DNA of 64,000 nt from Nepenthes gracilis (GCA_033239525.1 BSYO01000009.1:14343299-14407298), one strand, 5' to 3'; positions 1 to 13,984 are shown, counted from the stretch's first letter. Program-made: numbers and translations. Notes: generated from the sequence alone by a model not told the origin.

Positions 1-1864
1 ATTGGATTAGGTTGCGTTCTAATGTAACATGGAAAAGTGATAACCTATGGGTAGGGAAAATTGAAGACTCATGAAAGAAACTATCAAACTCATGATTTAA
101 AGTTAACGGTGGTAATTTTCGCATTAAAGATCTCGAGGTAATATTTGTACAATGAGAAATGTTTGGTGTACTCAAATCATAAACGCCTCAAATATTTATT
201 TTTCTAGAAATAATTAAACATGAGGCAACGAAGATAGATTGACTTCCTAAAGGACTATGATTGTGAGGTTTAGTGTCAACCCAGGTTGGCCAATATTGTG
301 ACAAATGCCTTAAATTGCTAGACGAATTTTGTAGCAAATTTGTGAATCAAAGAGACGGAGATGCTCAAATGCATGAAGCAGTGTGGTATTAAGAGGCATT
401 CCCAAGGCAATTGGATGATTTTGTTATACTTTTAAGTTCAACTAAAGATATTGGAAAAGATCAAAGGGAATCAGGTGAATGATCCATTTTTGGTAAGATA
501 TCACCAGATATCTGAATCGAGACTCTAGAGCTAATTTTAGTGTTCGTGCCAATGAAGTTTTAAGGTTCTGAGACCGGATATGTGTACCAAATATTAGGGA
601 CTTAAATGAAGAGATCATGAATAAATCACACTGATCAAAATATACCATCACCCAAGAATCAATAAAATATATCAAGACTTGAAGAAATTATTTTAGTAGA
701 GAAATTTGAGGAGAAAAATTTTAGCTTGTGTGAGAAGAAGTTTAATTTTTCCAGGAATTGAAGGTCGAACACAGGAAGTTGCTCGACATATTGCAACCAA
801 TGCCGACTCCTAGCTGCAAATGGGAAGATATATTAATAGATTTTGTAGTGGGATTGTCAAGGACGCCAAGGAACCATTATACTATTTGGGTAATTATTGA
901 TCGACTTATAAAATTAGCACATTTTATAGTTATTCGGATGACCTTTTCAAGGGATCGGTTGGCTAGGTTATACATTAATGAAGTAGCAAGATTGCACGAT
1001 ATGTCGGCATCCAATGTGTCTAATCGAGACCTACGATTTGTGTTAAAGTTTTGAAAAAGTTTGCATCGTGAATTAGGCATAAACTTGAAATTCAGCACAA
1101 CTTATGATCCACAAATGGATGGACAATCGGAGGAAACTATCCAGATTTTGGAGGACATGCTATGAGATTCAATTTTAGAGATGAAAGGCAATTGGGATGA
1201 TTGTTTAGCATTGGCAGAATTTTCCTATAACAATAACTATCAAGCAAGTATTGGGATGACCCCATTAAAGTATTATACGGAAGGAAGTGTCGTTCCTGGA
1301 TCCATTAGGAAGAGATTGACGATAGACGGCTTTTGGGATCGAAAGTTATTAAGGAGACATCCGACAAGATCAAGTTAATCCATGAAAATTTGAAGGTGGC
1401 CCAAAGTAGACAAATGAGCTACGCCGATCAAAGGAGATCAGAGCTACAATTTGAGGTCAAAGATTATGTCTTTTTGAAAATATCGCCATCAAAGTGAATC
1501 TTGAGATTTAGGATAAAGGAAAAATTGAAACTGAGATTTATTAGACCTTCCGAGATTTTAAAGAAGATCGATAAAGTGGCCTATCATTTGGCATTGCTAC
1601 CAAATTTGGGAGAAGTGCATAATATTTTTCATGTGTCAATGCCCCCAAAATATGTTTATGATCCGATGCATATTATCAAATATGAACCATTGAGGATTGA
1701 TAAAGACTTGATATATGTCAAGGAACCAGTTCAGATTTTGGGTCGCATAAATCAGGTGTTTCAAACGAAGATTATTCCATTGGTTAAAGTCTTATGGAGA
1801 AATCGCTTTTATGAAGAAGCCACGTGGGAGAGAAGATGAAATTCAGGATAAGTATCCACACCTA
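1..1864 (+). pseudogene. Family A Ty3/gypsy pol remnant: RNase H to integrase C-terminus
   Basis: This is the 3' half of a gypsy polyprotein whose 5' part lies before the window. Read by eye across frames, the order is RNase H with its connection to integrase (about 1-330), a decayed integrase zinc-binding region (about 590-780), the integrase core (about 818-1300) and the integrase C-terminal domain (about 1500-1855). The core keeps the first Asp in ILIDFVVGL, the second in NRDLRF (family SDRDPRF) and the Glu of DGQSEE. Stops interrupt RNase H repeatedly, further stops fall after VLKF and EDML, and there is a shift near 1830 at TWERR. Order RT-RNase H-integrase and the FHVSM / KYVYDP strings fit Tekay/Del-like chromoviruses. 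It cannot make a working polyprotein. Confidence 0.9.
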
Positions 1865-1918
1865 TTTCTTCAATGAGGTATGTAATTCCTATTAAATTTT
1901 GAGGACAAAATTTTTATA

Positions 1919-1929
1919 AGAAGGGGAGA
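1919..1929 (+). promoter_or_regulatory. Polypurine tract of family A element
   Basis: The purine run AGAAGGGGAGA sits two bases before the TGTAAG start of the LTR and shortly after the end of the polyprotein. This is the expected place for the plus-strand primer and fixes the element's orientation as +. Confidence 0.8.
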
Positions 1930-1931
1930 TA

Positions 1932-4601
1932 TGTAAGACCCAAGTTTCTAAATTATAATAATCATAATTAATTAAGGTAATATAATTACAATTGAAATCA
2001 AAAGATATAAAAATTCGGTCAAATAGTTAACAGTTGGATTGGATAGCTTATACCTGAAGGAGGTCTAAATCTGTTCTTGAGGGAGGCCTTACGTGAGCCA
2101 AAGCCTGAGGAGGCCAAATGCGCACCTGATTAGGGCTCGAGCCTAGAAAATAGTGACCTTGCACTTGAAACTCGCCCGAGTCGAGGCCGAGCTCGAGCAC
2201 AGTCAAGCGTGATCTCAAGCTCGAGTGGTGCTCATGCGCGAGGCTTTATAAAGGCGTACCCAGCTCAGATTTCAATAATTTTAATAGAGAAATTTCAGAG
2301 AGGGAGATGAGCCAAGGAGAGGAAAGATGAGAAGAGAGAGAAGGCTCCAACAGCTTGAATAAAGGTGATCAAAGTAAGAATTTGAGTAAATTAAGTTAAA
2401 GCAAGTGCGCTCTAAACTCTTCTTTCACTTTTTGATGATTCCTTACTAATTGCGTTCACTTGTTGATGATTGCTTACTAATTGTGTTGAGCATTCTTACT
2501 CTAATACTCATCCAAGCTACAATTTTGAAGCTAAGTTGTGTATATTATGCATGTATGTCAATTTTGCATGATTTTATAAAGAAACGTTTTGAGAACTCAT
2601 GCTAAAGTTTAGTGTATTATAAGTTGATGTTTTATGTTCTATCATCATGCATGTGCTTAAATCCTAGTCTAATAATCATGCATGTTTAAAATTCCTGAGA
2701 TGTCATCATGTATGTTACTTACCAAAGAAAAATATATAGTCATCATGTATGTTCAGAAATTTAATAAACTCGGCCCTATATGTGGGTCAATCAAGCTGAG
2801 AAATTATTGAGAAAATGAGAATGCTGATTTTCTGTACCATGAGCTAATATTTTCTGCACTTCCTTCTAAGATTTCCGTTCTAATGACTGTGCATGTAAAT
2901 AATTTCGTATGTACCGTTACTTCATATTCTAAACTCATAATTTCAACTTGTATGCTTAAAAATATTTAGAGAAAATCTGCCCTACATACATAATATATAA
3001 TCCAAAATTATAGAAATTGATTTTTGACGCTTGTTTTGTTGTCATTTTACTGGACTCTGCGCCATACAAGCCTCAATTTCATGCAACAGTTCATTTCTAC
3101 TTTAAAACCATATATATGTGTTTTGCATAAGCTGAAAATTATATGTAAATTGACTTGCACGAGCAGAAATTTCACTATGCATGCTGAAATCTTATATTTT
3201 TCTACATTTGGCCACAAGTTCAGTATCTCATATTTTTAATTTTAACGTGACTAAATTTCTGCATAAGTATAAATATAAATTCATAAAATTATGACAGAAA
3301 GCTCTACAGTTTTTCATGAATTAGGAACATTTGCTCTAGAAGTGAGAAAGTTAAGAAGAACTAAAAAAAATTGTAGAGCTTTTATAAGTAAAAGAATTGG
3401 ACAAAGGTTATAATTTAGCGGATAGTATATTATAGCATATTTTAATATATTGTAATAGTATATCGATATCTAAATCTATATAATCGCAAGTTAAGAAGTG
3501 GTATCTAGCCCCGACTATAAAGTTATATATAGACAGCTCACCTTTGGGTTTTAAATAAAAGTGTATGGTCTTTGGTTGTATGAAAATATACACAACTGAG
3601 TTTCAATTGTCTCCTCCTTTAATTAGTAGGGCCTGCTGGCTCTAGTCTATATGAAAATAAGAAATTAAGTATGTTTTGATGATTTTTAAGAAATGAGAAC
3701 ATGGCAAGAAATGTGAAAATGCATTATGTAAACTTTCCCGCACAAATCCATGTCATTGCATCCAATCATGATCTATATTCCTTTCGTTACGCTTTAAAAC
3801 CAAAGTATACATGTTCATTGATATATCATATGCCTTGTTAAATATTTGGTCCACTATCTTACTATTTTATTAATCTCTTCAAAAAAGAAGTATAAGTACC
3901 AGCCGAATAAACAGGAGTGAAGCCCAAAGAGTTTTAGTTTCTACTCCTATGGATGACTTTTGATGGCTTATATTTCTGATTGATGCTTAATGTATTTAAT
4001 AGATGTATTTTACTTTAATTTTCAGTTCTAGACTATGTATTGTGATGTATGTAGTTATCAGATAGCGTTTAGATATCTAAAATGATGTTTTTCGGTGATT
4101 GGTTTTTGTTATTGTGTCGGTTGTGCTGTAGTAGCTTATGAACGATTGGAATAATGCATTTTAGTTGATGTTTTTATGTTTAGACAGCAGGTTATATCAG
4201 TTTAAGATCCGCTGTGGTTATATATTATAATTTGGGTATCACATGTCCATGGTGTGGTGTCGATTTGATGTTGTCAATAACTTTGACTCCATTCTGTTAA
4301 GTTTATGAATGTTTATTACTTCTACAGATTTTTATATGTTGAGTCCAGTATTGAACAGATATTTTTCTTTAATAAGGACCAACGTCGTATGGTTTAGATC
4401 AGTGTTGGAACCACCGGTGATGTGGCATTTGGCTTGAGTCTAGTGTATATTAATGCATTATTTATTTATGGTCGGTCAAGATATCGAGGTAAAATTTCAC
4501 GTTGAATTGTCAATTGAATATTTAAATAATCAAATGGTAAATAAAAAGATAATTAATTAAAATTAAGGTTAATTATGGGATTTAGGATGTGGTCCATCAC
4601 A
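1932..4601 (+). repeat. 3' LTR of family A element (A1)
   Basis: The LTR starts TGTAAGACCC directly after the polypurine tract and ends in GGTCCATCACA, matching the ends of the other A copies. Length is 2670 bp. After 4601 the reading frame of a different element (Tat-type gag) begins at once, which supports the right boundary. The first third contains a GC-richer stretch and a TATA-like box at 2245; the rest is AT-rich with no coding capacity. The matching 5' LTR is outside the window, so the target duplication cannot be checked. Confidence 0.8.
2245..2253 (+). promoter_or_regulatory. TATA-like box in A1 LTR
   Basis: TTTATAAAG lies about 310 bp into the LTR, just downstream of a GC-rich stretch and upstream of a purine-rich leader-like segment (about 2285-2350). 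Its position suits the U3/R boundary of a retrotransposon promoter. This is inference from motif and position only. Confidence 0.45.
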
Positions 4602-5925
4602 ACTTCTACCATCAATCGCTAGATTATAGTATCGAGAATTGTCGGACTCTAGAAAAAGAGATTGAGGCCTTCATTCAGAGAGAATACCTCAATAAATATC
4701 TAAAAGACCAAGGACATTTCCTAGCAATGACAGCAATGACGGTATGGAGAAATTTGAGCAACCCCACAATCGGGTGGTAATAGTAGTAAACATGATCTCT
4801 ACGATACCTTCCAGAATCAAAGGTTTTTATCATCCTGAGAAGACTTCCAACAATAAGAGACAGAAGTTAGAAATAGGGAATAATATCATTAGTTTTAGTA
4901 ATGATAATATAATTGATGTAATGACTCCCCATTTCGATCCTCTTATCATATCTACTATTATTTTAGATGATATCATCAATTATCAATTGAAATAAGTCTT
5001 TATTGGTAATAAAACTCTCAGAATTTATTTTATCACAATATTTTCTTTAAATTTAGACTTAAAAGAAGTCAAATGAAATTGGGTGAGGGCCCTTTATATG
5101 GATTGGATAACGAACTCGTGCTGGTCCAATGAATTAAATTGGAAGTCATATTGGGAACATAACCAAAAACAAGTTCCCAAATGCTGACATTCTTAGTTGT
5201 AGACTTACCCTTGGTTTATAACATTATATTAGACCGACCCAATTGGAAGTAGACATACCCTTGAAAGTTTCTTGTCATCGTCAAGAAAAATAATGAAATG
5301 TGGAGGATGTGCATCGACTTTACAAATGTGAATAAAGCATGCCCAAAGATAACTTTTTGCTACCGAGAAATAATTTATTGTTGAACTTAACCTACAAACG
5401 CGAATTACTAAGCTTCATGGATGTTTATTCAGTAGACAACCATATTTTAATGCGCCTGGAAGATAAGAAATTGACTTTGTTCACGACTTACTAGGGAAGT
5501 TAACGCTATAAGGTCATACCTTTCAGCTTAAAAAATGTAGCGGTGCTATATTAGAGGCTAGTTAATAAAATATTCCACACCCAAATAGGGAGGAATATGG
5601 TGGTATACATGGACGACATGCTCCTCAAAAACGTACTAGCTGACGACCATATTCGAGACTAACCAAAGCTTTTGGGGTACTCCAGGCGCCCCTCAGTGAA
5701 ATTAAACCTAGTTAAATGCATGTTCGAGATAATTTAAGAAAAAATTCTCGGCTTTATAGTATTTCATCGAGGGATTGAGGTGAACCCTATAAAATTAAAG
5801 TAATTATTTATATAAATCTGCCCCAAACCTTAAAAGAAGTTCAGAGGTTAACCAAGAGACTTATTGCACTTTTCAGATTCCTGATGAAATAAGCTAAGAA
5901 ATACCTTTCTTTCTTTAAGGATTTG
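4602..5925 (+). pseudogene. Tat/Ogre-type gypsy element, fragment 1 (gag end, protease, reverse transcriptase)
   Basis: This begins mid-gag with FYHQSLDYSIENCRTLEKEI, resembling the C-terminal gag region of Tat/Ogre elements. A protease-like region follows (about 4860-5270, with a VYNIILDRP-type string), then a heavily decayed reverse transcriptase (about 5290-5890). RT landmarks include WRMCIDFTNVNKACPK, MDDML in place of VDDML, and a connection resembling LKEVQRL. Stops and frameshifts are dense. The left end is cut by A1 and the right end by solo LTR A2; the frame resumes at 8187. It is the most decayed element here and the host of the A insertions, so presumably the oldest. Confidence 0.8.
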
Positions 5926-8186
5926 TGTGACGAACCGTATTTTTAACCAAAAATCTGACAAAATTTCGGTTGTAATATGATCATTGACTTGATACAAAAC
6001 CTGTACAAATCCTTGTATAACATCCACATAATCCACACAAATACGAAACACAGGATCCAGAAGCCGTAATTAGACACATGTGACACCAACGTTATAACTC
6101 CAGATACGATATCAGCTTAGACAAGATGCCCCTAGGTATCTAAAACCATAAAAATCTACAAAAACATAAACATTCATCATATAGAGTGAAATCTAAACTA
6201 TGTATATATCAATATAGAAAAACATCTCAAATAATATAAGGTATTCATCTCATACAAAATTACAAAACTAAATCCCAAAAGCTCTTCAACCAAGATTTGT
6301 AGCCTATCCTTCTCCTACGTCCTACTTAGTCTTATCAAGTATAAGAGCGTGCTCATCTGGAAGGAAAAAGTAGCAATTGTGAGCCAAAAGCTCAATAAGT
6401 GCAACATAATTAAAATAATAAATAGCATAATCAGATGAAACAGGGAATAAGATAGGAGTAATATGTAAAGATGTATGATGATATGAGACACGATCAAATG
6501 CACTTTTTGATTATGTTTATCTTTGTAGATCAGGGCCAATAAGCCTTACTAGTTAAAGATACGGGAGAATGAGGAAAGGATCATGATACTCCACATGATC
6601 TAAGGCTTACCTATGTACTTAACGTCCCGCTGCGGATGACATACCTATCACCTGGTACACAGGCCAATAACAAATACCACGTGGTGAGTGGTATACCTAT
6701 CACCCGATATACAGGGCCAATAAAATGCTACCATATCCTCCCATAGCCTAGAAGCAATTTCGTGCTTCCCACAGTAACATTCTAAGGCATGCCAAGGAAT
6801 ATCATCCACTATAATACACGGTCAAAATAATCCTTGAGTTTTCACAGTAATATTAATGGCCTGCCAAGGGATATTACCCTTTGAAGTATAAATCGTGGTC
6901 CTGATTTCATGATTTCTTATTCGTTGAGAAAAAGTCTACCAAACTTCTTTTACATAATTCTCATTTCGGGAGAATGAATCTTACATGCATCAAATTGTGG
7001 CATTCTCTTCGTATACTTACAAGTTTTTTTATTTCTTTTAGATTTAAATCTTCACATGACTTAAATTATATACATGTACATCGTAAAGTATGAAAAAAAT
7101 AGAAACTCTTACCACCGTGAGTCCAAACATGGACTTTCAAGGCTTCCAGATGATATTTCCTTCACAACTGGTTAACAATCATATTTTCTAGAACATACAA
7201 CTAATCATATGCAATATATGCAACTTAATTTACAATTAATCAAAGAATAAATTATGTAAAATTATATAAATGCCTCAGGTGAACAATAATTTCATGGGTT
7301 TTGGGGTCCGATTATGCAAAATGGAGCAAAATATAAAAAAATCGGATACCCAATCGGTAAATAACCCTATTCAATTTATGGATTTTTGTTATTTAGAACC
7401 AAATCAAGCTTGGAACTCAAAATAAATGTGTAACAGAAGTCGGGTGTGGGTCTAGGGTTTCATCTCAGCTAGACCGCGCAAATCGAGGGGAAAATCAAAC
7501 ATTAAACGACAAGCAATTTATACAAGGATTATAGGTTCCGTGATATACTTGTTTTAGGTGGGTATCGAAACAAAAATACCCTAGAGAATACAAATAAAAT
7601 CAAAAGAGAGAACAAAGAGAGTATGAGTACACTTATCTCGATCCGATCTATCACTTTTACAACTAGCTCGAGCTTGAAATCGGACTCGGGAGTCTTGGAT
7701 TCCTTCATTTTTCTCTTCTCCTTCATGCACACACTCTCTCTCTTATTCTTTTCTCCCCAAACCATGTGAAATAACGATTGAAAGCCAGCACACGGCTTAT
7801 ACAGGGATTGGCACTCAAGCACCAGCTACGGCACCCCGCGGGCACGGGTGATCTGGAGCCGACGCCTACCGCGGGTGTTCGAGTGCTCGGCAAGCGCCCA
7901 ACAAGTAGCCCACCTCCACCTCCCAATCCTGCCTCTAAAACATATTTCCCGCGTACCATAAGCCTAATTTTGATTATATTAATTTAATACATCATGATTA
8001 CCATAATTTAGAACTCAAATCAAATTTATGAATTAATATTTTGAGATTATAACGCCAGTTTCCAAATCCACCAATTCTGGGTCTTCGGGTCTTTCGATCT
8101 AACTTCTCTCGTATCCTTAGATCTTGATCCACTTATATTAACTTAATTACTTGAGTTTACTATATTTTAGAAACCGGTACCTCACA
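5926..8186 (-). repeat. Solo LTR, family A (A2)
   Basis: On the + strand it begins TGTGACGAACCG and ends GTACCTCACA, the same ends as the other A LTRs read in reverse. Length is 2261 bp. The flanking 5 bp are ATTTG (5921-5925) and CTTTG (8187-8191), a 4/5 match consistent with an aged target duplication. Flanking sequence on both sides belongs to the same Tat reverse transcriptase/RNase H reading order, so a simple insertion explains the structure. No internal domain remains, so it is a solo LTR made by LTR-LTR recombination. Short open frames in the GC-rich part around 7720-7990 are not genes. Confidence 0.85.
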
Positions 8187-8445
8187 CTTTGAGAGTGACC
8201 AAGACTAATAGATTCCACTACATGGAAGAATATCAATCGGCCTTCCGAGAGCTAATAGAATACCTCGCCAACCCGTCACTCCTATCATCTCCTAAAGACG
8301 ACTAATAATTATATCTTTACTTGGCCATCTCTAACATGACATTGAGTTCTGTCCTAGTCAGGCAAGATGATAAAATATAATGGACAACCTACTATGTCAT
8401 TAAGATCCTGATAGATATCAAGGCTCGGTGTTTGTTAGCCAAAAC
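8187..8445 (+). pseudogene. Tat/Ogre-type element, fragment 2 (RT connection / RNase H start)
   Basis: The translation continues the connection region interrupted at 5925: MEEYQSAFRELIEYL followed by an RNase-H-like stretch with SSVLVRQDDK and TYYVIK. This corresponds to the conserved SAVLVREDDG and PIYYVSK strings of Tat-type elements. It has several stops. It is bounded on the right by the A3 element, and the frame resumes at 19959. Confidence 0.75.
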
Positions 8446-10431
8446 TATGACGGACCGAATTAACTAAATGCCACATGAACATAATGTCCGTCAAAAGCTA
8501 AATATAAATCAAAACAATAATCAATCATACATATAAACCAAGTATACACAGGATCCAAATTTTACCACAATATCCGTGGCTCCAAGGTTATATTGCCAAA
8601 ATATGATGTCAAATTAGAGAGATGCCACTAAGTATCAAAAATAAACCATAATGATATGTGGAAACACATAAATAACCATCAATACACGACAAAAATTATA
8701 ACTATCATACTATCATCAAATAAATTATAATATATCAAAATGATCTTCCAACATATACATATATCCTTAAAATCAAAATCCAAAGCCTAGCAATCTATGA
8801 CCTCTAATCCTCCTCATCGAATATCAGCTCATACTCATCTGAATGTAAGAAAACAAGAACGAGTGAACCAAATGCTCAGTAAAGTACATATATAATCAAA
8901 GGCAATGCAATATACTTTGAAACAAATCAAAAGAACAAAATATGATCATAATGTAAATACATAAGCATAAAAACATGATCGAATACATTTTCAGAACACT
9001 TTTAACTTCCTTATTTTACTTTTGATTCCTTTAATTTTTAAAACATGTAAAAATTTATTCATGTTTAATGATTAGGGCTAGTAGGCCTTACCTGCTATCA
9101 AAGCAGACTAATCGAGGAAAGGATTGGGTTATTCAATACAATCTAAGCCACTACCCATAGACATCATATTTAACGCCTTATGGTAGGCTGTATACCTTTA
9201 ATCTTAATATACTAGGCCATAGTCCTTAACCAACAAAAATTATGCTGTAGCCCATGGGCAATTTTTTAATTTACCACTGTAATATACTAAAACATGTCAG
9301 GAAATATCACTCACTAAAATAAAAAATCTTCGATCCAATTTTTATGATTACTTTTCATACTTCATATTAGAAACTCTGCACAAATATATATAGTTATTCA
9401 TCCTTGATTTTCTCACTTCGGAAGAAAAAAATAATAACAGATAATAAATTACAAAGTTTTAATTTCTTGATACAAATTCATAATTTTATATTCTTATAGA
9501 TGCAGATATAAATTTTTATATTCTTGTGAATTTAAATCTTAGACTTTAGGAGATGATTCTCTATAAAAAAACAGATATGTAGATAATCATAGACTTTATA
9601 GAATAGATGAATTTTCATCATTTACAGATAAATAGATAATGATATTCTTTATAGATAATTTAAATAAATTTGTTGTATACTTATAATTAGTTTATAAATC
9701 ATATTGCTCAAATTTCGGATGTACAGTAACATTAAATATTTTTACATATATAAAACAGTAGCCAGAAATTGAATAAAAATACATAAATCATAATACATAC
9801 ATCCAAATATAAAATTTCTTCATAAAAACATGAGAGAGGAGTAAAACATACAATTTAATCGAAAAAAATTTAACAAATAGGATATTGGAATAATAATACT
9901 CGTAGGAATATTCAAGAAGCCGCAACAATAGAAAGACAAAGCTTAGAGTGTATTTGCCTTAACCCGATCAACAATTTTTCTTCTTCAAAAACGGCTCGAT
10001 TCTAACCCAAGACAACTTTCTCTCTCTTCTTTTTCTCCACTCTTCTCTTTCTCTCTCCTTCTCCTTATCCTCACGAGCTAATGTGATTTTCCTTCTCCTT
10101 TTCATTTTTTATATAATAATTTTTATATATATAAAAATGGCAAAACTTCTCCAAATAATCGGAAAAGGATGACCGGTGCTCGAGAGTTGGTCGGGTGCCC
10201 CTCAAGCATAGCTCGAGCGTCCTTCAGGCAGTCCTATGATGGAAATTGCGCCCGAATTTGAGCTCAAGCATCGTACTACTGGGATTTGCGCCCCTGGCAC
10301 TGCTCGGGCGCCCTTCCACTCTCCTCCATTTTCTTCAAATTTTTAATTTTTTTGCATATATTTTGCCTAATTTTAATTATATTAATTTAATTACTCATAA
10401 TTATTATATTTTAAAAATTAGTACCTTACCA
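8446..10431 (-). repeat. 3' LTR of A3
   Basis: Read on the minus strand it starts TGGTAAGGTAC right after the polypurine tract and ends GGTCCGTCATA near 8446. The other end matches 17921 apart from TG changed to TA. Length is 1986 bp. Shared blocks with the 5' LTR run through the whole length, for example around 8520-8640 against 18000-18110. Confidence 0.85.
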
Positions 10432-10443
10432 TCCTCCCCTACA
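10432..10443 (-). promoter_or_regulatory. Polypurine tract of A3
   Basis: On the minus strand GTAGGGGAGGA immediately precedes the 3' LTR and follows the FENKIF-like end of the internal region, as in A1. It supports the LTR boundary and the orientation. Confidence 0.75.
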
Positions 10444-10479
10444 TATAAAAATTTTGTTCTCAAAATTTAACATATCTAC

Positions 10480-13400
10480 ATACATTAAGAAAATAGGTGG
10501 TGATATTTATCCCGAACCTCTTCTTCTTTTTCCCACGTGGCTTCTTAGTGAGAATGATTCCCCCATAATACTTTAATAAGTGGAATGGTCTTCGTGCTCA
10601 AAATCTAATCTCTCCGATCAAGAATTTGCACAGGTTCTTCCGCGTAGGATAGATCCTCATTAAAAGCTAGAGGTCCATAATCAATGACGTGTGTTGGGTC
10701 ATGAACGTACTTCCACAACATCAATATAAGGAAGAAGCCATGCACATTGGCCAAGCTCGGCAGTAGTGCTAATCAATAGGCTACCTCCCCAACTTTCTTC
10801 AAAATCTCGAAGGGACTAGTGAATCTTAGCTTCACCTTGCCCTAAATACCAAATCTAGATGTTCCCTTCGACAGCGATACTTTAAGAAAAATAAAATCAC
10901 CAACTTCGAATTTAAGCTCCGATTTCCTTCGATCAGCACAACTTTTCTGCCGACTTTGGGCCATTTTCAGCTTCCGTGGATCAATAGAATTTTCTTTGAT
11001 GTCTCTTGAATAACATGTGGCCCCAAAAGCTATCTACTTCCCGTCTCTTCCCAATAAAGAGGAGATCGACATTTTCGACAATAAAAAGCTTCAAATGGAG
11101 CCATACCGATACTTACTTGATAATTGTTATTAGAGGCAAACTTCACAAAAGCCAAGTGATCATCCCAATTACCCTTCAATTCAAGCACTGATACTCTAAG
11201 CATATCTTCTAGGATCTGGATGGTCCGCTGAAATTGGCCATCTGTCTGAGGATAATAGGCTGTGCTAAATTTCATATTCATCCCTAATTCTCAATTCAAA
11301 CTTTTTCAAAATTTAGAAATGAACCGTAGATGTCGATCAGATACAATTGACGCTGGCACACCAAGAAATCTAACAATTTTGTTAATGTATAGTTACGCCA
11401 ACCGATCACGAGAATATGTCATCTAAATGGCTAAGAAATGAGTTGATTTCATTAGTCGATCCACAATGATCGAAATTGCATCATGATTATTTAGGGTCCT
11501 TGGCAATCCCATAACAAAATCCATCGTGATATCTTCCCACTTCCAACTCAGAATAAGCACAGCTGCAACAACCCCAACCAGTTTTCTCCTTTCATCCTTC
11601 AATTGCTAGCAAATAAGACATCTACCAACAAAAGCCACAATTTTTCTTTACATATTCCTCCACCAGAACATCTTTCTCAAGTCTTGGTATATCTTATTAA
11701 TTCTAAAGTGAATAGTATACCTGGATCGATAAGCCCTCGTCATAATCTCTTCTTTTAGCTCCTTGTCATTAGGCACACATAAACGATATCGAAATCTATA
11801 AATTCCATCAGCACAAACATTCAAGTCAACTCTGGAGTCTCGATTAATATCTCCAACAATCTCCATCAAGAATGGATCATTCACTTGCCTTTCTTTAATC
11901 TTCTACGAAATCTCCGGTTGCACCTGTAGAACAGATAATATCTTGTTACCTTTAACATATCGCTGGATATTACAATGCTTTATACAATCCATCATCTCCA
12001 TCTGTTTGATATGTAACCTCGCTACAAAATAAGTTTCACGACTGAGAGCATTTGCTATTACATTAGCTTTTCCTGACTTGTACTGAATCTCACAATCATA
12101 GTCTTTCAGAAATTTCATCCATCTCTGTTACCTCATATTCAATTTCTTCTATGAGAACAAATACTTGAGGCTTTTATGATCAGAATACACCAGAAATTTC
12201 TCACTGTACAGATAGTGCCTCCAAATTTTAAACGCAAACACCACAGCGACTAACTCCAAATCATAAGTCGGGCAATTCTTCTCATAAATTTTCAACTGGT
12301 CGAGACCTATAAGCAACAACTTTTCCATTCTGCATCAAAACACAACCCAACACAATCTTAGAGACATCACAATATATTTCAAATCCTCCCAAATTACTAG
12401 GAATATTTAGAATCAGCACAAAGGTAAGTTGATCCTTCAATTCCTGTAAACTCCATTCACATTTCTCTATCCAGTCAAACTTCACTTTTTTTTTATCAAT
12501 TGGGTGAGTGGAAAAACAATAGGAGAAAAATTCATCGCAAATCTACAATAATACCCAACCATATACAAGAAACTCTGAATTTCAGTCATCGTTGACGGTT
12601 GACTCCAATTAATCACGGCTTCAATCTTCTTCGGGTCTATAGAAACACTTCCATTAGAAAAAACGTGGCTCAAAAATACCACTTCTTCGAGCATGAACTC
12701 GCAATTCTTCGAGTTCGCAAACAATTTATGCTCTCGAAGAGTTTGGAGCATGGTTCTCAAATGTACCTCGTGCTCTTTATAACTCTTTGAATAAATTAGA
12801 ACATTATTAATAAAGATCACCACAAAATCTATCCAGATAGAACCGAGAATCTGGTTCATCAAATCAATAAAAGCGGTAGGAGTATTCGTCAGTCTAAATG
12901 ACATAACGAGGAATTTATAGTGGCCATACCTCATCCTAAGCATTGTTTTTGCCCTCCTGTTTAATCCTTAGCTGATGGAACCTTGATTGAAGATCAATAT
13001 TTGAAAATACACGGGTTCCTTGCAACTAGTCAAAGAGATCATCAATTCGCGATAAATGATATTTATTTTTTATCGTGATTCTCTTCAGCTTACGATAATC
13101 CATACACAGTCGCAAAGTCTCATATTTCTTCTTCACAAACAATACCGATGCACTCCACGGTGACACACTCGGTCTGATTAAACCCATATCCAATAGGTCC
13201 TACAATTGTTCTTTCAACTCCTTCAACTCAACAAGAGCCATACAATATGGTGTCTTTAAAATCGGTGTCAATCCTGGCACAAGCTCAATTTTAAATTCTA
13301 TTTCTTGATGTGGTGGCAAGTTAGGCAATTCTTCTGAGAATACATCCTCAAACTCACACACTATAGGTATCTCCTTTGCTATCATATCATGGCTCTCAAC

Positions 13401-13984
13401 CATGCTAGCATACGCCAAACAAGTTTCACACCCATTCTCCAATAGATGCCAAGCATGTAGAGCCAAAATAAAACAAGACTCTTCTACTCGTCAAATTTCT
13501 TGAATGTGAAAGGGCCCACATCCTGGAATTGCAAAGTCCACTCTCTTATAAAAATAATCAATATTGGCATAGTATTTAGACAATCAGTCCATACCCAAAA
13601 TCACATCAAAATCACACATCTCTAATAAAATTAAGTATGCAATTAATGACAACCCATTCACCTCAATAACACACTTCGAGTATAGAATATTCGTAATAAC
13701 AGATAATCCTGTAGGTGTCATGACTATCAAAAATAGTCAGGAATTTTGGGAGACAATGTAAGATGATAGGCAAATTGAGGTAAAACAAAGGAATTGGTGG
13801 ATCCGGAGTAAAAAAGCATAGAGCTAGAAGTACCACAAATAAAAAGAATGCTATCTGATGCCTTGTCCTCTTAGCAAACATTGTATATGCCTTGCCCTGG
13901 ATTGTGGGCTTAGACACTAGGGCCTTTTTCGGATAGGGACAATCTTTAATCAAATGCCCCCTTGTCCACAGTTGAAATACACAC
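10480..13984 (-). pseudogene. A3 pol remnant: protease, RT, RNase H, integrase
   Basis: Domains in transcription order are: gag zinc-knuckle tail (about 13984-13890), protease region with the FDVILGMD-like string (about 13700-13560), linker with LPPHQEIEFKIELVPG (about 13200-13460), RT (about 12480-13200), RNase H with GGFEIYCDVS and NVIANALSR (about 12040-12485), integrase zinc region (about 11640-11880), integrase core with FSTAYYPQTDGQ (about 11030-11560) and C-terminal domain (about 10490-10900). The RT active-site FIDDIL of the family reads FINNVL (Asn codons at 12803-12808), so both catalytic Asp are lost. Several frameshifts and stops separate the open pieces. Confidence 0.88.

Noticed and set aside
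7723..7987. GC-rich open frames around 7.8 kb and similar ones at 16.2-16.5, 34.9-35.2 and 39.6-39.8 kb
   Set aside because: They lie at the same place in every A LTR (promoter/leader region), with no shared reading frame.
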